From: Takakia lepidozioides
Taxonomy: Eukaryota > Streptophyta > Takakiopsida > Takakiales > Takakiaceae
NCBI GenBank assembly: GCA_030704615.1
Contig: CM060734.1
Location: 32,256,042 to 32,320,041 of the forward strand
Length of the DNA stretch: 64,000 bases
Direction: 5' to 3'
Position 1 is the first letter of the stretch. Every line of letters starts with the position of its first letter. The notes under the pieces were generated by a model. That model was not told the origin of the DNA and made no database searches. It saw only the letters and a list, made by a program, of their open reading frames with translations. The translations under genes were made by a program, and so were the position numbers. Of the stretch, positions 49,193 through 60,902 are shown piece by piece.

Positions 49193-50070
49193 CATGGACC
49201 TCTTGTCACAGCTTGTTGGTGAATTTATCAGTGAGGAAGCTTATTACTTATAAGCTTTTGATTCCGGAACATCGCCCACAGTGATGTAGACAAAACTGCA
49301 GCTGCTTTGTGACCACTCCCTTCTCGCACCTATTTTTGGTGCGGCCCGTCCAAAACCAGACATGTCCTCATGGATGACGAAACCCAGTAAGACTTTGTAC
49401 ATGGAGGGTTGGTATTGCGTGAGCACAGCATAAGTATGCGCGTGTCCTTAGCACAACCCAGGGTCATGGGAGTTTTATGATTTTTTAACTTCGATCATCC
49501 CTTATGCGAATATAGAGAACTCGCGCATTTGTACGATACATCCTCACCAATGCAGTGAGGCCAAACCTTCAGTAAGTAGCCAGGAACTCTAAACCTATAG
49601 CGACGGCGGCGAGTTTCGCATTGAGAAATACTTGGTGATATGAGCACAAACCTAAGCAATGGTGGGTTTCGCATTGAGGAAAGAGCATCTTAAAAGAAAA
49701 AATATCGCAACAATTTCATGAACGAAAATAAAATAGTTATAGTTGATACAAAATACAATTCTAATGTTATTGAAATGTGATGTTAAATAGAACTCGAAAA
49801 ATTTATTTGTTTCCTCGTTCGAAAATAACACCAAACATTGATTGATTGAAATGATTTACAAAACAATATAGACACAATAACAAATGAGAATACTTTCTCT
49901 TACAAAAATATCCGTTTGGAATGGAGGTAACATGTACATCTGTCATTTAGATCATCAATTAAATCAAAATATTTTTTCTTGTGCCGTGAATTTTAGCACA
50001 GACAATCTGAGAAGGTCTAAGATTGTTTCGCTTTGATAACATCAATGTCGACAATTTGTAGTAATGAATT
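49193..50070. other. AT-rich, no gene seen
   Basis: No supported frame or motif. AT content rises toward the satellite. Confidence 0.5.
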
Positions 50071-50139
50071 CAAAGATTGAAAAAGGTTTTTCAACTCTTG
50101 TTTCACAGACAAAAGTTGAAAAACCTTTTTCAGTCTTTG
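50071..50139. repeat. Long inverted repeat at the left edge of the satellite
   Basis: TGAAAAAGGTTTTTCAACT at 50078-50096 pairs perfectly with 50114-50132 across a 17-nt loop. The arms extend by CAAAGA/TCTTTG beyond one mismatch. The first satellite unit begins right after it. Confidence 0.9.
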
Positions 50140-53100
50140 AACAAATATGGAGGGATATGAACTAAAGAATTTGAAATACTTCGCCGTAATAAAAGAGTTT
50201 CTTAACACAAAACTCTTATCCGACGGTGGTTGTGTACGAAAACCTGCATATTTTTTAAACAATATGGCGGGATACAAACTGAGGGATTTGAACTCATTTG
50301 CCGTAAAAAAAAAAATTCTCAACACAAAACTCTTGTCTGACAGTGTTATGGTTTAAAGAATTTGCATGCTTTTGTACGAATATGGAGGGATATGAATTGC
50401 TAGTTCGGCGTAGCAAAAGAGTTCCTCAACACAAAACTCTTTTCTAACAGTGTTTTTGTTCAAAAACGTGCATGCATTTTGAACAATAAGGAGGGATACT
50501 AACTGAGAGATTTGAAGTTTTTCGCCTTGACAAAAGAGTTTCTCAACACGAAACTTTCGTCCAACATTGTTTTGATTCAAAAGCATGCACAAAAGATTGT
50601 ATGTTTTTTAACCAATATGGAGTGATATAAACTGAGGGATGTGAACTTATTCACACTACTGCAAAAAAGGGAGGTTTACGACGCCCACGGCCTGACGCAC
50701 GCGGCACCGTGCGACCCCACCTATTAGCAACGTCCAGAGGGTCACTATACAGGGGTCGTTATTCTACCGACCCCCGAGGGGTCGCTATAGTGAAATCCCA
50801 GAAAATAGAGGATCCCAAAATGACTAAGTCATTGGGACCGACTTCACTAGCGTCGCTACCTCCGTGGGGGCGATTTCCGGTCGGTTTCCAATCCGACCCC
50901 TCTGAAGTCGGATTCTGCTTTTGGCCCCCAACCGACCCCGAGGGAGTCGCTGACATACTGCCAACATCCACAAAATCGTGGATTTTGGCTAAGTCCTTTA
51001 TTGCGACTCTTCAGGCGTCGCAGGGGAGTAAAATAAAAAAAAACACGTCATAGCTGGGCTGCAACGCCTGAGGCGACGCTTCAACCGCCCAAAAAAAAAA
51101 AAAAAAAAAACCATCGTTTTTTCAATGCAACTCCCTGGGGTCGCTGTTTGGCCTGGGAGTCGCTTTGTTGTTATTTTGAGGTTTTTTTTTGTAAGTCACT
51201 TTTTGCGACGCCCTGGCCGTCGCTTTTGTGTTTTTTTAGGTAAGTCAATTTCTAGGCGTCGCTAGAAATGACTTGATGTGTCGTTTTCAGGTCACAACGA
51301 GCAACGCTCGTATACCTGAACTACCTTATGTACAATTAAATCATGAGTTTGTGTATAAAGTTTTGTGACTGATTTGTTGGTTAGTATAAAGTGTCTTATT
51401 ATGTGTATAATCTAGAGGTGTTGAGTTCAAATTTGCCTAACAACACGATGAATGAATTAGGAACTTGGTATGTGTCGGCTATTTGCAAACATATGTTCAT
51501 GGGTTAGGTTTGATATTATGTGGCGCATGTGTGTCCCGCCATTTCAAAATTCAAAATTCAAAATTCAAAAAGAACTCAAAAGTGACGCCCAGGCGTCGCT
51601 CCCAAACAGTGACCCCCAAGGCGTCGCATTTAAAAAGCGAAAGATTTTTTATTTTTATTTTTTTTTCCCTCATGTATTGCTATAGCGACGCCCAGGGTGT
51701 CGCTAGGAGAGGCTGGTCGCGGGGTATTTCTGCGATCCCCTGGGGGTCGGTCTTAACTGGCCTATTTATCGACCTCTTTTTAGCAACACCCTACCGATGC
51801 TTAGGGATCGGTATTTGGGACTTAATCGCGACCGCTAAAGACCCCATTACCGACCCCAGGGAGGTCGGTATGGCGTCGCTAACCCCCCCCTTTTTCTGTA
51901 GTGTCACATGCACAAAAAAATCTCTCAACACAAAACTCTTCTCTGATAATGTTTTTGTTGAAAAACCTGCATGCTTTTGAATCAATATGGAGGGATATGG
52001 ACTAAGGGATTTGAATTGCTTCGCCATAACAAAAGAGTTTCTCAAGACGAAACTCATTTCTGACAGTGTTTTTATTCAAAAACCTCCATGTTTTGGAACC
52101 TAAATGGAGGGTTATGGACTGAGGGATTTGAATTGCTTCGTCATAACAAAAGAGTTTATCAACACGAAACTCTTATCTGACAGTGTTTTTGTTCAAAAAC
52201 TTGTATGCTTTTAAACCAATATGGAGGGATATGGACTGAGGGATTTGAATTGCTTCGCCATAACAAAAAGAGTTTCGTAACACAAAACTCTTCTCTAACA
52301 GTGTTTTTGTTCAAAAACCTGCATGTTTTTTAACCAAGATGGAGGGATGTGGACTGAGAAATTTGAATTATTTTGACATAATAAAAGAGTTTCTCAACAC
52401 GAAACTCTTCTTTGACAGTGTTTTTGTTCAAAAATTTGCATGCTTTGAACCAATATGGAGGGATATGGACTGAGGGATTTGAATTGCTTCGCCATAACAA
52501 AAAAGTTTCCTAGCACGAAACTCTTCTCTAACAGTGTTTTTGTTCAAAAACTTGCATGTTTTTTAACCAAGATGGAGGGATATAGACTGAGAAATTTGAA
52601 TTACTTTGACACAATAAAAGAGTTTCTAAACACGAAACTCTTCTCTGACAGTGTTTTTGTTCAAAAATTTGCATGCTTTGAACCAATATGGAGGGATATG
52701 GATTAAGAGATTTGAATTGCTTCGCCATAACAAAAGAGTTTTTCAACACGAAACTCTTCTCTGACATTGTTTTTGTTCAAAAACCTGCATGTTTTTTAAC
52801 CAATATGGAGGGATATGGACTGAGGGATTTGAATTGTTTCGCCATAACAAAAGAGTTTCTCAATACGAAACTTTTCTCTGGCAATGTTTTTGTTCAAAAA
52901 ACCTGCTCTTCTCGGACAATATTTTTGTTTAAAAACCTACATGCTTTTGAACCAATATGGAGAGACATGGACTAAGATTTTTGAATTGCTTTGTCAGGAC
53001 AAAAGAGTTTCTCAACACAAAACTCTTCTCTGACAGTGTTTTTGTTCAAAAACTTGCATGCTTTTGAATCAATATAGAGGGATATGGACTGAGGGATTTG

Positions 53101-53960
53101 AATTGTTTCGTCATAACAAAAGAGTTTCTTAGCACGAAACTCTAGTGTGACAATGATTGTGTTCAAAATCTTGCACCTTTTTTAAGCAATACTGAGGGAT
53201 ATGAACTGAGACATTTGAACTCATTCACCGTGACAAAAGAGTTTCTCAACACGAAACACTTGTTGACAGTGTTCTTAATAAAAAAAAAACTTTCATACAT
53301 TTGAACTAATATGGAGGGATATGAACTAATTTCTAAAGGATATAAACTGCTCGTCATAGCAAAAAAAATTCTACGAAACTCTTGTTATACGAAACTCTAG
53401 TCTGACAGTGATTGTGTTAAAAAAAACCGCATCATTTTGAACAAATATGGAAGGATATGAACTTAGGGATTTGAACTCTTTGTCGTGACTTCAACACGAA
53501 ACTCTAGGGTGACAGTGATTTTGTTAAAAAAAACCTCTATGCTTTTGAAATAATATGGAGGTATATGAACTAAGGGATTTGAACTCATTTGCCGTAGCAC
53601 AAGAGTTTCTCAACACGAAACTCTTGTCTGACAGGGCTTTTGTTCGAAAATCTGCATCTTTTCTTCAACACAAATTTTTTGTCTGAAAGCGTTTTTGGAG
53701 GGATATGAATTGAGAGATTTGAACTGCTTGGCCATAACAAAACAGTATTTCAATAGGAATTGAACTACTTTCCTATAACAAAAGAGTTTCTCAACAAGAA
53801 ACTCATGATTGACATTGTTCTTGTTCAAAAACTTGCATGTTGTTGAACCAATATTGAGAGATATTAACTAAGGGATTTGAACTGCTTCGTCGTAACAAAA
53901 GAGTTTTTCAACACGAAACTCTTGTCTGACAGTGTATTTGTTCAAAAACATGTGCGATTT
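50140..53960. repeat. 117-bp satellite with a hairpin in every unit
   Basis: The word TGGAGGGATATGGACTGAGG and relatives recur near 51988, 52105, 52222, 52340, 52456, 52573, 52689, 52806, then 52958, 53075 and 53192, a step of 116-118 bp with one 152-bp exception. Diverged units run from 50140 and to about 53960. Each unit holds AAGAGTTTC-TCAACAC-GAAACTCTT, a 9-bp stem with a 7-nt loop. Because 117 is 39 codons, a repeating 39-residue frame (MEGYGLRDLNCFAITKEF...) and a counterpart on the other strand stay open over several units, but stops break both, so I do not call a protein. The array is split by the CACTA element at 50654-51903. Confidence 0.93.
50654..51903. mobile_element. Non-autonomous CACTA element, 1250 bp, with TCA target-site duplication
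   Basis: The left end is CACTACTGCAAAAAAGGGAG, and the right end, read inward from 51903, is CACTACAGAAAAAGGGGGGG. The flanks are TCA (50651-50653) and TCA (51904-51906), the 3-bp duplication expected for CACTA. Removing the element restores a continuous satellite unit. Inside each end are many GGCGTCGC/GCGACGCC words, fitting subterminal repeats; a poly-A run lies near 51091-51110. The middle (about 51300-51560) is AT-rich and holds no transposase frame, so it would need a partner element to move. Confidence 0.88.
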
Positions 53961-54505
53961 TCTCTGGGCATCTTTCATATTTTTTCATGTTTGTGAGCAT
54001 CTTAATTGCACACTACCCAACCTCTTTTCAGGGATCAGAATTTCATACTGCAAATGCATAGCTCAATATGTAATTGTACTAATTGTTAGGAGAAAGAGTT
54101 TCGCTCTGCAAAAATGTACATGGATAGGGCATTTAAAAGTGACATATTCATCATTTCAGCTACAGTATGATTTCTTCTCAGGCTGGTTGGTACAGAGTTT
54201 CGCCATGCGAAATTATCCATTGGTGATGATCTTAAATATAAGGTTAGGCATCACCGCCCACTCTTGTGTCTGTTATGAAAAGGGTCTGGTATCATGTGAG
54301 CACAACGTAAGAAAAAACCACGCTTATAGGGTAACATGTTCATTAGGTTGAGGGGCTACTTGTTCTTTATGTGTTAGTTTCGCAAAATTGTTAGTTTTGC
54401 CAATTCCGTTTCGTTGTGAAAATTTCGCGAAAAGGATGACAAGTTCCCAAAAAGAGGGGGGGGGGAAACAAGAAACAAGATGAAGAAAACAAAAGCTATA
54501 GTAAG
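53961..54505. other. No gene seen
   Basis: AT-rich DNA after the satellite, with a GAGAGGGGGGGGG tract near 54455-54466. Nothing supported. Confidence 0.4.
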
Positions 54506-55200
54506 TTACTCAGCCAGAACGACCCTCCCAACCAACAGCCTGGAGGAGATTAGGCAAAGAGATAGACAAAGTGTCAGGCATAGGTGGAAGATAAGATGAC
54601 ACGGAGCCAACCACATCAGCCCGATGCAAAATAGATATGACTTGTGTTCTCTGCAAAGCAACTGAAACACGTTGTTGATAGTATGCGACAAGGACGGATG
54701 CATGCGAGATGTCAGTGGATTGTGCTGCATGATGTACACATGTCCGAATGAAATCGTTGAAGTGCCTATAAAAGGAGCAAAATATCTCAACCAATTTGTC
54801 GGTGGAGTGACGATCGCTGTAGTCGCGTTTCTTGGCCTGAGCTGCTATAGTGGTTGTCATGCTTGGTGTAGTAGCTATGCTAGATAAACAGATCCGCTCA
54901 AGTGGGGTCGGTGAGAACAACATTTGCAAGGGTACACGCAAACCATCTCTAGAGATAATGATGTCAACACGGTGACGTGTAGAGTGGGATGTGAGCGTGG
55001 GCCGTATATGAGGTTGCTCACGCAGTACATGTTACCCTGCCTCCCAAGCAATAGATGTCACCACATCGTGAACCACATCATGTGACGCGGTACGCTCGCC
55101 ACCACATGGGCAGCGGAGGAGGTGGATAACAAGGTCATCAATGGGGAGTGGCGACCCCCGAATTAGTGATGAAAGAGGTAGGCAGACTCACGCGTCTCGA
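54506..55200 (-). pseudogene. Decayed retroelement-type C-terminal region (tentative)
   Basis: On the minus strand, pieces read HDVVHDVVTSIAWEAG (near 55030-55085), then RVDIIISRDGLRVPLQM (near 54920-54972), then AAQAKKRDYSDRHSTDKLVE and HHAAQSTDISHASVLVAYY, ending at 54506. The HD...REQ...RxDI...DG arrangement recalls the nuclease-like domain carried downstream of the reverse transcriptase in some plant and algal retroelements. At least one stop interrupts it. This is pattern memory only; it could be another family. Confidence 0.35.
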
Positions 55201-55445
55201 AACTGAAGGCAAAGTGAGCGGCTGACAATGCAATAAACAACCTCTCCGACTGCGATGGGGCGGATCAAGACCTGAGGGTTTGCTCATAGCCAACAATCTG
55301 GAGGCCCCAAGAAGATGGGCCACTGGGGCAAGGATACGTCCGGCAGCAATAAAGGAGCAGACCTGAAATAACTGAGAGAAGCCACTGGCAGAGTCCTGTG
55401 GAGAGAATCAGTTGCGTAAGTGCTCATACAAGAGACCGGAAGGAC

Positions 55446-56652
55446 CACTACTGCGTTTAAGGGGGGTTAGTGACGTCGGGACCTCAGGCGCGCCGGACGC
55501 GCCGACCCTCTACGACTCCGGCATCGCGCAGGCGCCCGACCCGAGAATTGCGACGTCGGCGCATCGCAACGCCGACGCTCGGACGACGTTGTGGCATCTT
55601 GCGATGCCACGCCGTCGCAGCAAAATAGCATGACCTCATTCTCCCGCCAACGCGCTGGGAGGGTTGCGACGCCCTGACGACGCAACAATTCGCAGCGACG
55701 TTGGAGAATCGCATCGAGGCGTCGCAACGCCGTTGCCCCTGCGACGCTTTTGCGACGGCAGGGAATCGCAATGTCCGGGGAAAAAAAAAATTAAAAAAAA
55801 ATGATTTGTTTATTTTTAATTTTTTAATTTTTTATGTGCGATTCCCCGCCGTCGCTGGGGCTGCGACGCCTCGTTGCGATTCCCTGGCGCCGCAGCATCC
55901 TGGGGGCGTCGCAGAAAATTGGTTCTGGGAGTAGATTATAAAGCATAATGGGCATGGCATCCTCAGACTACAGCCATTGTCCAACAATAAGTTCCAATGC
56001 AGTTTTGCAAAACTTAGGCCCTTGATATATATTTGTTTTTGAATAACTCTAGAGACAAATCTCGATGCAAGTTCCAGTTGTGAGAGCTCCTGCAAAGTAC
56101 TCATAATTTACAACGCAATTATAGGATTGAGATAGTGGTAGTCACTAGGAGCTAACTCTTGATATGTATATATATACTTGGACTACTTTTGTGATACATA
56201 GATGTATTGTAGATATGTTGGTTAGTGTGTAGTGTCTTAGAAATGTTATAACGTGGAGGTCCTAGGTTCAAATATGCATTGTCTAATATATATAGAACAA
56301 TGTATGAACTGCCATTGGACAAAACCAGAGTCAATGGTCAACTAATTTTTGAAATTCCAATTTCAAATTCAAATTTTCCCACTTAAATTCAACTGTACAA
56401 CCCCTAAACTGTAACGTCTGGGGTCGCAAATGCGACCGCCGGACGTCCCTATTGCGGCGTCACAGAAAAAAGAGTTTTTATTATTATTATTATTATTATT
56501 ATTTTAATGCCCGGACGTCGCAAGTCGCGCTGCCGCCGCTGCCGGGGGAGCCTGGAGGATTGCGATTCCCCTACGACGCTAATTAGCGACGTTCCGGGAG
56601 TGACGTCTCTACGACTTCCCGACGTCGCAAAATGCTCCGGACACGCCCCGGG
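55446..56652. mobile_element. Second GC-rich CACTA-like non-autonomous element (right end missing)
   Basis: It begins CACTACTGCGTTTAAGGGGG at 55446, matching the start of the 50654 element (CACTACTGC). It is full of GCGACGCC/GACGTCGC words at 55470-55930 and 56410-56640. Its middle shares GTTGGTTAGTGTGTAGTGTC, then GAGGTC..AGGTTCAAATATG near 56215-56275 with the middle of the first element (51375-51440). An (ATT)n microsatellite lies at about 56474-56505. No TAGTG end is seen: the element runs into the LTR at 56653, which probably cut it. Confidence 0.55.
56215..56280 (+). repeat. tRNA-like segment inside the CACTA-like element
   Basis: TTGGTTAGTGTGTAG is box A-like and AGGTTCAAATATG box B-like, about 40 bp apart, as in tRNA-derived SINE heads. 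The same pair occurs at about 51378 and 51427 in the element at 50654-51903. Confidence 0.35.
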
Positions 56653-57259
56653 TGTCATGGACATAGCCCATAAGAACTTACCAGGAGTAAATACCAGAAG
56701 TTACAGAAAGTTGTCATGTTACCGAAAGGTACCATGATGTACCGTGATTTATCATGATTTACCATAATTTACCAAGTTATCGGGAATTTACCAAATTACT
56801 GAGAGTAACTTGGGAAACTGCTCAGGAAACTTCATTTGGAGGAAACTTTTCCATCAAGATATCTTCTTTGTTTAAGGAAACTTCTCCATCAAGAAACCTC
56901 CATTGGGGAAGCTTCTTAGGGAACTTTCTAGTAGCCAGTATATATAGGAGGCGAGACTGGACACTCTTCACTCTCGCCAACACAAGTTCAACCTACTCTT
57001 GTTTCTAGTCCCAGTACTCCAGTCCAGCTTCCAGTACTCTAGTCCAGTTTCCAGTATCTGGTACCCCAGTCCAGTTTTCAGCATTCTAGTATTCAAGTCG
57101 AGTTCCACTATCTTGTACTCTTGTCCATTGTTATAAATATCATCTTGATTCATGTTTATCCATCACGCATTCAGCCACGCCGACCTTGACTTCTTGTCTA
57201 GTTTTATATCTCTAGTCTGATCTCTTATTTGTATTTCAGTCATGTTCTCGTCCTTGACA
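56653..57259 (+). mobile_element. Candidate LTR of a Ty3/gypsy element
   Basis: It opens TGTCATGGAC and closes GTCCTTGACA, with TGTCA/TGACA inverted ends. A TATA-like GTATATATAGG lies at 56938-56948, followed by tandem CCAGT(A/C)-rich words (57005-57085). A gag start lies about 200 bp downstream in the same orientation. The second LTR is not in the window, so the boundaries are inferred from the terminal dinucleotides and the gag position. Confidence 0.55.
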
Positions 57260-57462
57260 GTTTGACGAGACTAAAGTTTGTTCCTTAGTTAGTTAAGATA
57301 GAAGGGACATTTGCGGAAATGGTCGCCACCTTACAGGTCTTCAGCTCCAGATGCAAAAATTTCGTACCTCTACCGCCCAATTACAAGCTGATCAGTCTTA
57401 AGATATTGACAATGTTCTCCACAATTTGCAACAACAAGTTTCAGAGTTAAAATAGTCGAACA

Positions 57463-57638
57463 ATGGATCTTCAACCATATGAGTCCCTACTGCAACGGCT
57501 CTTACTGCAACAGATTACGAGAGAACCAAAGATCAGCATGCCCGAGAAATTTGATGGGACGAGATCAAGATTTCACGGTTTTATTCAACAAGTACGATTG
57601 TTCCTACGACTACATTCACAACAGCCCTCTCCAATCTG
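57463..57638 (+). pseudogene. Ty3/gypsy gag N-terminal fragment
   Basis: An ATG at 57463 opens a 58-codon frame with EPKISMPEKFDGTRSRFHGF followed by IQQVRLFLRLHSQ, the well-known gag start of gypsy elements (PEKFDG...F..Q...Y). It ends at a stop just before the palindrome field, so the rest of gag and all of pol are missing, lost by truncation or by insertion of the following DNA. Confidence 0.75.
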
Positions 57639-57639
57639 A

Positions 57640-58420
57640 GGGATGTTAGCGTGTGAGCGCGCTCACGCTTAGCGCACTAAGCGTGAGCAGACTTCGTTAA
57701 GCGTGAGCACATAAGGGAAGCGGAGCCTATAGCCGTGGGAAAAGCAGGACCTATTGTCGTGGGGGCAATGTTGAGTGGAATAGAGGGTAACATACGATGC
57801 CTGGGACCTAAGACGTCGAGTTCCATGCATGAAAATTTGAGAAGAATGTGTGGCGAAATTCTTAAGGATTAACGGCTATGTGGAATGGATGAATGTAGGA
57901 TCAATGCAAGATGACAAAAGATGGATGAATGAAGCATGGATGATAGCAACACGAGGTTAATTTCGGAGAACTTGAAATCAACCTTGTATCAACACGAGGT
58001 TGATTTCCGAGGACTTGAAATCAACATTGTGTCAACGCGAGGTTGATTTCCGAGTGGAAGTGGATGATTACGGTTTTTTTTTTTTGAAAAATAATGCTTT
58101 CATTTCTCAAATCAAGGTTGCGTCAACGCAAAGTTGATTTGCATCTTGCGACTTTTTTTTTTTTGCATTTTTTTGCTTTTGTTTTGTGTTGTTTTTTTTT
58201 TTTTGGTCATGCAAATCAACCTTGCGTCAACGCAAGGTTGATTTGAGAAAAGAAAGCATCTTTTTTCCAACTAACAAAAAAAAAATGAAGTCGCAGGATG
58301 CAAATCAACATTGCGTTGACGCAACCTTGATTTGAGAAATGATAGCATCCTTTTTGCACTGTTTCTTGCGTTGAAGCAAGGTTGATTTGAAAAATGAAAG
58401 CATCACTGTTTGTTGGTCAG
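57640..58420. repeat. Field of near-perfect palindromes (cruciform-prone)
   Basis: 57653-57666 is a perfect 14-bp palindrome (GTGAGCGCGCTCAC). 57661-57672 pairs with 57677-57688 (12-bp stem, 4-nt loop), and a third arm copy is near 57697-57710. From 57947 on, versions of AATCAACCTTGCGT-CA-ACGCAAGGTTGATT recur at about 57974, 58017, 58108, 58212, 58301 (opposite centre) and as a half copy at 58364. The 58212-58245 copy is perfect: 16-bp arms around CA. Poly-T runs separate the later copies. No coding sequence is present. Confidence 0.92.
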
Positions 58421-58908
58421 CATCGCCCACGTCGCTGTAGGTTTGCTTCTGTTTCCTCACTCGCTTTCGCTCCATTTGTTTCTAGCATGTCACGTTTTGT
58501 GAGTGTGTTGTCTTGTCTGATGCGGAGCATCTCACTTGTATTCATTCGTTTCAAAGCTGTTTGAATTCATTGGTTCCAAAGCTGTTTCAATTAGTTTGAA
58601 TTGATTAAAGCTGTTTAGGTGTTTCAATTCATTGCTGCTTCTCTTCTGGTGGTTTGTATGGTGGTATATAAAGGTGGTTGGTATGGGTGGTTTGTGTCAT
58701 GGTTTAATGGTGCTGCTGGATTATTAGGGTTATGGCGGGTTAGGATCATGGTTTTGTACGATTGGTTTTATGAAATTCCGATATTTGAAAACGGGTTTTT
58801 CTTCGGGCCTAGGCTACTCTAATAGACTAGTCTCCGTAGACCAGTAGACCTCTAGTAGACCTCCATAAACTCCGGCAGGACAAACCACACGAACCTTGTC
58901 TGCCTAAT
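58421..58908. other. No gene supported
   Basis: A G/T-rich open frame (58619-58822) has no recognised motif. CTAGTAGACCTC-like words repeat near 58840-58870. Confidence 0.35.
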
Positions 58909-59811
58909 GGAGATTCCTGCGTGTTACTATGCCAAGGCACAACATAAAGATGTATTGAGATGGACTTATGTCGATGCCTCCCTTGCGTTGATTTTTTGTT
59001 CCGTCAGTATAAAAAGAAGGTGCGTAGGAGTGCACACGGTGGCCAAGATGGTTCTGAGACCATCGTCAACATCTGTAAGGGGCCAAGGAGACAGAATCCA
59101 GTATACATCAACGAAGCAGAAAACCAAGACGCATTACTGGTTTTGTCGAAAACAAAAAACTTCAAGAAGAGATCTGAGAATCAAATTTCAGATGTGGGCT
59201 CTGACGTGCGAACCTTCATAAATCCGGGCACTGATGAATCAATGTTCAAGGGAGTTATTCGACGGGAGACAACGGAGGAAACCGAGGAAAAGAAAGATGA
59301 AAGTGATGAGTGCAATCTTCAGTCTGATTCAGATAATCAAATTTTTGTAGGAGATAGTGAATAGTCCCCGGGATCCGTCCTTCCGTCCTCTCCCGGACAG
59401 TCCTGACTCTCCGCAATATCTAGTATCTGTCCTTGTAATTTCTCCAGAATACGTCCCTGCAGATTCTCCTTAGTACGTCCCTGAAGATTCTCCATAATTC
59501 ATCTCTGGAGATTCTCCGACATATACCCCTAGAGAGTACTCCCCTGAAACGCTCAGGATGATTCGAGAGAGCCTCCTGTAGTTATTGTAGATATAAGAAA
59601 ATGAAGGGATGAACCTCATCTTACAAGAATATATCGAGTTCTTGTAGATATTAGATATTCATTATTCGAACAATTTTGAGACCGCATGATGTATGGAATG
59701 GCGAGACGAGCCTTCTCCGAATAAATATTTTTTTCTTCTTATGAGTGAAATCTTTTTTTCCTCCTGAATTGAATTCTTTTATCTGTCAGCTATGAGCGTG
59801 TGAAGTGGTGA

Positions 59812-59835
59812 ACCTCCACTGGACAGTGGAGGTTA
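59812..59835. repeat. Palindrome, AACCTCCACTG arms (copy 1)
   Basis: 11-bp arms (59812-59822 and 59825-59835) around a 2-nt GA centre. Same sequence as the longer copy at 60903-60934. Confidence 0.9.
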
Positions 59836-60902
59836 ATGTCCTAGGAGTTTTGCATGGTTGTTATGATATGTGTCTGACGACAGAGGTGGTTTGTTCTATG
59901 GACAACAACATCACCCCCAGGGATTGTACTGTTGGAATGTGCAAACCTATCTGTGGTTCATTTGTTTCTCGAAAATCTCCGAATTTCAAGAATGATCACC
60001 TGGCAATTTTTGAGCTCAACCCGGAAAAGAATGGGGCATTGTCCCCGTTGGAACACCTCCGGACCATAAGTTCCGGTTCCACTACAAGTTTGGTGCAGAG
60101 GTCGTCGAACTCAAATATGCAGATGTGGTTGACGTAGAGCTGGAGATAGAGGTGGAATTTCCGATGTTGGTAATTTTCATGATGGAAGATGGTAGATTTC
60201 CCAGAACGTTTAGCTTCAAACTGGAGGTACGACTTCTAAGGAAGGCCATGATGAGAGAGTCCATTCGGGCAGGGTTCACATATTGCGACGAGGGTACTCA
60301 ATTTACAGATGAAGATTTTTGCATGGCTTGGGGTGTTTTCTTGGATGTGCTTTACTTATAGGGTAAGGAGATTGCAAAGACGCGGGAGGAGGAGGCTGCG
60401 AGAGCGCGACCAAGGAAGGGAAATCGGAAATCCACTGACGCCGGTGGTGATGAGAATGAAGCCGGAACATCAAGGGGAAAAAAGAAACAAAAGGAGGAGA
60501 TGGATCCCGCTTTCATGACAGATCACAAGAAACCCAAGGCTGCAGACATCTTCGACAAAGAGAAGTGTGAGAAGATGCAGGAGAGGCCGAAGCAAGACTA
60601 CAATGACATGTTTTCTTTTGGGTTTGAGGCGACCCAGGATGTTCCCAGGATATGGTGTACAGGCCCCTAAATGTTAAGCACAAAGACGAAGTCACAGTGC
60701 GTCTTTACCAGCTCCGGGTGTTCAACTCCAATCATCTAGTTTATTTGATTCCCGCAAACCCCGAGAAGCCTATGGAGGTTTCTAGTTCGAAACATCGAAA
60801 CTGGAAGGAGGTGGAAAAATCTAGATTCTTCGTCATCGGTGGACAACACACGATCATTGCTATCAAGGTAAATTTTTCAGCAAAATCCAATTTTTGTAAC
60901 AA

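Noticed and set aside
48566-49284. Long open frames across the gap
   Set aside because: They consist of undetermined bases and carry no information.
52455-52975. Repeating 39-residue open frames on both strands of the satellite
   Set aside because: They follow from the 117-bp period and are broken by stops in most units; both strands are open alike, which argues against a protein.
54506-54941. Intact 143-codon host gene on the minus strand
   Set aside because: It continues upstream into more protein-like sequence interrupted by a stop, and lies among transposon debris; more likely a retroelement relic.
55470-55930. GC-rich segment as a CpG-island promoter
   Set aside because: The GC content comes from GCGACGCC-type words typical of the CACTA-like element ends, and no gene follows.
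57653-57710. CRISPR-like array
   Set aside because: Repeats are palindromic and overlap or abut without unique spacers of even length; the setting is eukaryotic.
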